From Acidiferrum sp963771295 (GTDB taxonomy: Bacteria > Acidobacteriota > Terriglobia > Acidiferrales > UBA7541), in contig CAVYTB010000013.1 in NCBI GenBank assembly GCA_963771295.1, positions 186,001-250,000 of the forward strand: a stretch of DNA of 64,000 bases, given 5' to 3'. Each line of letters begins with the position of its first letter. Position 1 is the first letter of the stretch. Below, in pieces: positions 62,884 through 64,000 of this stretch. The translations under genes were made by a program, and so were the position numbers. The notes beneath the pieces were generated by a model, which was given only the letters and a program-made list of their open reading frames with translations, had not been told where the DNA came from and did no database searches.

Positions 62884-63906
62884 TCACAATTTAAATGCAA
62901 ACGTGTTTTTCTTGATCAGCGAGGTCATCTGATCGTCGCTAAGAGTCATGCTAATCACCACACGGTCGCCTGAAGGAGACACGCTGGCCTGATCGAGAAG
63001 TTGCCCCAATTCCGGATTGTCTTTATTGGCTTGATATTTCTTGTACAGCAGACCGGCCTGCATCAACTGGCTCAGCGTGTTGGCATCCCCGGAGGAACCA
63101 CAGACGGCCTGAAATTTTCCGTCGATACCACTGCCGGCGTTGGCCGTGATGATCATCGATTGCATGTTCTGGATCAGTTTCGCCGCTTCAGGGAACTGCT
63201 GCACTTCCGGAGCGAGTTGCCCTAGCGCCAGCCGCGTGTAACCCGGACCCAGCACCGCCCAAACCATGCCAGAGCCATTGGCTTCGTTAATCAGGTTGTA
63301 CATCTTGTCGTTGCGCAACAGACCCTCTTGTCCTCCGGAACGAATCTCAATCATCTTCTCCAGAAGTTTACGATGGCCGAACGCCGCCTTGCTCGAGTCG
63401 ATGAAAAAGAAAAACAGGTCATTCGCTCCCGACCCCGACCCGAACGCGTACAGCTTGAACCCACGTACATCCGTCACCGCGAGCTTTTGCTGCTTGAAAT
63501 ACGCCTCCGTAGACTCCGGATTGAAGCTGCCCATGGCGACCCCAACAATCATCTCGCTTGACGGGATGTCCGCGGCGCCTCCGGTCTCCGGTTTTGCCAT
63601 CGACTCGGGCACCAAGCCCCACACCAGTTCATCCACCTGGCTATTTGGATCCACGCCCGCCGACGCTAGAAACTTTTCGAATTGCCGGAAGCGTTCCGGG
63701 AGCATCTGTTCCTGCAGCGCGGGGTACCACTTCATGGTGCGAGCTTTTTTCAGGTCGGCATACGCAAACTCGCCCACTTCCTTTGGGAAAATACCAATGG
63801 TATCGGCCCCCACGCCGCCTGCTCTGGCCAGATTGGCCGTGGCAGAAAGCAAAACCAATGCGGCACACGCCGCCAGAATCCGTACCGTTATCGCCATACA
63901 CTTCAT
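62884..63906 (-). CDS. Exported hypothetical protein, 340 aa
   Basis: Signal peptide MAITVRILAACAALVLLSAT; AGGAG six bases before the ATG. The mature part starts ADTIGIFPKEVGEFAYADLK and has a repeated alpha/beta theme with Gly-rich loops (FGSGSGANDLFFFFIDSSKA), plus a C-terminal ISMTLSDDQMTSLIKKNTFA. I do not recognise the family; it resembles large periplasmic proteins of unknown function in Acidobacteria. No catalytic motif was found. Convergent with the degenerate anti-sigma-like gene. Confidence 0.7.
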   Translation of the reverse strand: MKCMAITVRILAACAALVLLSATANLARAGGVGADTIGIFPKEVGEFAYADLKKARTMKWYPALQEQMLPERFRQFEKFLASAGVDPNSQVDELVWGLVPESMAKPETGGAADIPSSEMIVGVAMGSFNPESTEAYFKQQKLAVTDVRGFKLYAFGSGSGANDLFFFFIDSSKAAFGHRKLLEKMIEIRSGGQEGLLRNDKMYNLINEANGSGMVWAVLGPGYTRLALGQLAPEVQQFPEAAKLIQNMQSMIITANAGSGIDGKFQAVCGSSGDANTLSQLMQAGLLYKKYQANKDNPELGQLLDQASVSPSGDRVVISMTLSDDQMTSLIKKNTFAFKL

Positions 63907-63964
63907 GAAGTGCTCCTTTCAAAGGGGCAGGGCAGAAACTCTATTCTACGACACCGGCCAGGGA

Positions 63965-64000
63965 CTAACCGAGGCGTTTGCGCAGATCGTCAACTCGGTT
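63965..64000 (-). CDS. 3' end of an unidentified gene (runs off the window)
   Basis: Reading leftward from the window edge gives NRVDDLRKRLG followed by TAG at 63965-63967. The composition looks like the basic helical end of a real protein, and the next gene leftward starts 58 bases later. Only 11 residues are visible, so no family can be named. Confidence 0.4.
   Translation of the reverse strand, partial: NRVDDLRKRLG

Overview
The window looks like a chromosomal segment of an acidobacterium (Terriglobia/Koribacter-like). This is inference from gene content, not from a marker search. The evidence is a split glycine decarboxylase (gcvPA/gcvPB), Tat-exported arabinofuranosidases, HybA/NrfD redox genes, many TTG and GTG starts with strong GGAGG sites, moderately high GC, and a TGTCATCCCGA-type intergenic repeat. 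Nearly all of it is ordinary chromosome. One insertion sequence is present.

Layout. 1-486: truncated lactate permease. 830-1312: type IV pilin behind a sigma-54 promoter. 1496-8676: L-arabinose block with a sugar-acid dehydratase, ribulokinase, GH127 and GH51 arabinofuranosidases, and a LacI-type palindrome before araB. 8851-9913: TPR gene broken by a frameshift and a nonsense codon. 10242-10316: tRNA-Thr(CGT). 10418-17390: small proteins, two RRM proteins, an XRE regulator, a DEAD-box helicase and RpoD. 17741-21933: an RsbW-like kinase and a STAS protein directly upstream of an Mla-type lipid ABC transporter (MlaE, MlaF, MlaD, PqiC-like lipoprotein). 22248-28858: a redox cluster with an H-protein-like membrane protein that lacks the lipoyl lysine, a four-cluster ferredoxin subunit, an NrfD-type membrane subunit, a histidine kinase with a CX4CH haem-type motif, an NtrC-type regulator and an archaemetzincin. 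A sigma-54 promoter lies upstream of its first gene.

28864-34475: RND pump with its adaptor, and an exported protein. 34504-40925: amidase, lytic transglycosylase, alaS and recX. 41165-44879: ferredoxin, pilT, aquaporin and ilvE. 45040-47264: ABC-2 exporter and an alkyltransferase-like DNA-repair protein. 47564-52265: a small protein, two tandem paralogous ClpB-D2-like AAA+ ATPases and an M48 peptidase. 52301-53825: an IS1182-type element sitting exactly in the loop of a bidirectional terminator, with a 7-bp target duplication. 53873-62125: a secreted phosphodiesterase, a SulP transporter and a complete glycine cleavage operon (gcvT-gcvH-gcvPA-gcvPB). 62295-64000: a Cys-rich mini-protein, a degenerate anti-sigma-like protein, an exported protein and the 3' tip of another gene.

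Most interesting groupings: (i) the sigma-54-linked redox cluster that encodes its own sensor, NtrC regulator and a metalloprotease; (ii) the kinase/STAS pair in the lipid-transport operon, which suggests phosphorylation control of an MlaB-like subunit; (iii) the IS that split a terminator and carries inward-facing terminators at both of its own ends. Starts were re-chosen from ribosome-binding sites and family N-termini where the longest reading frame looked too long.
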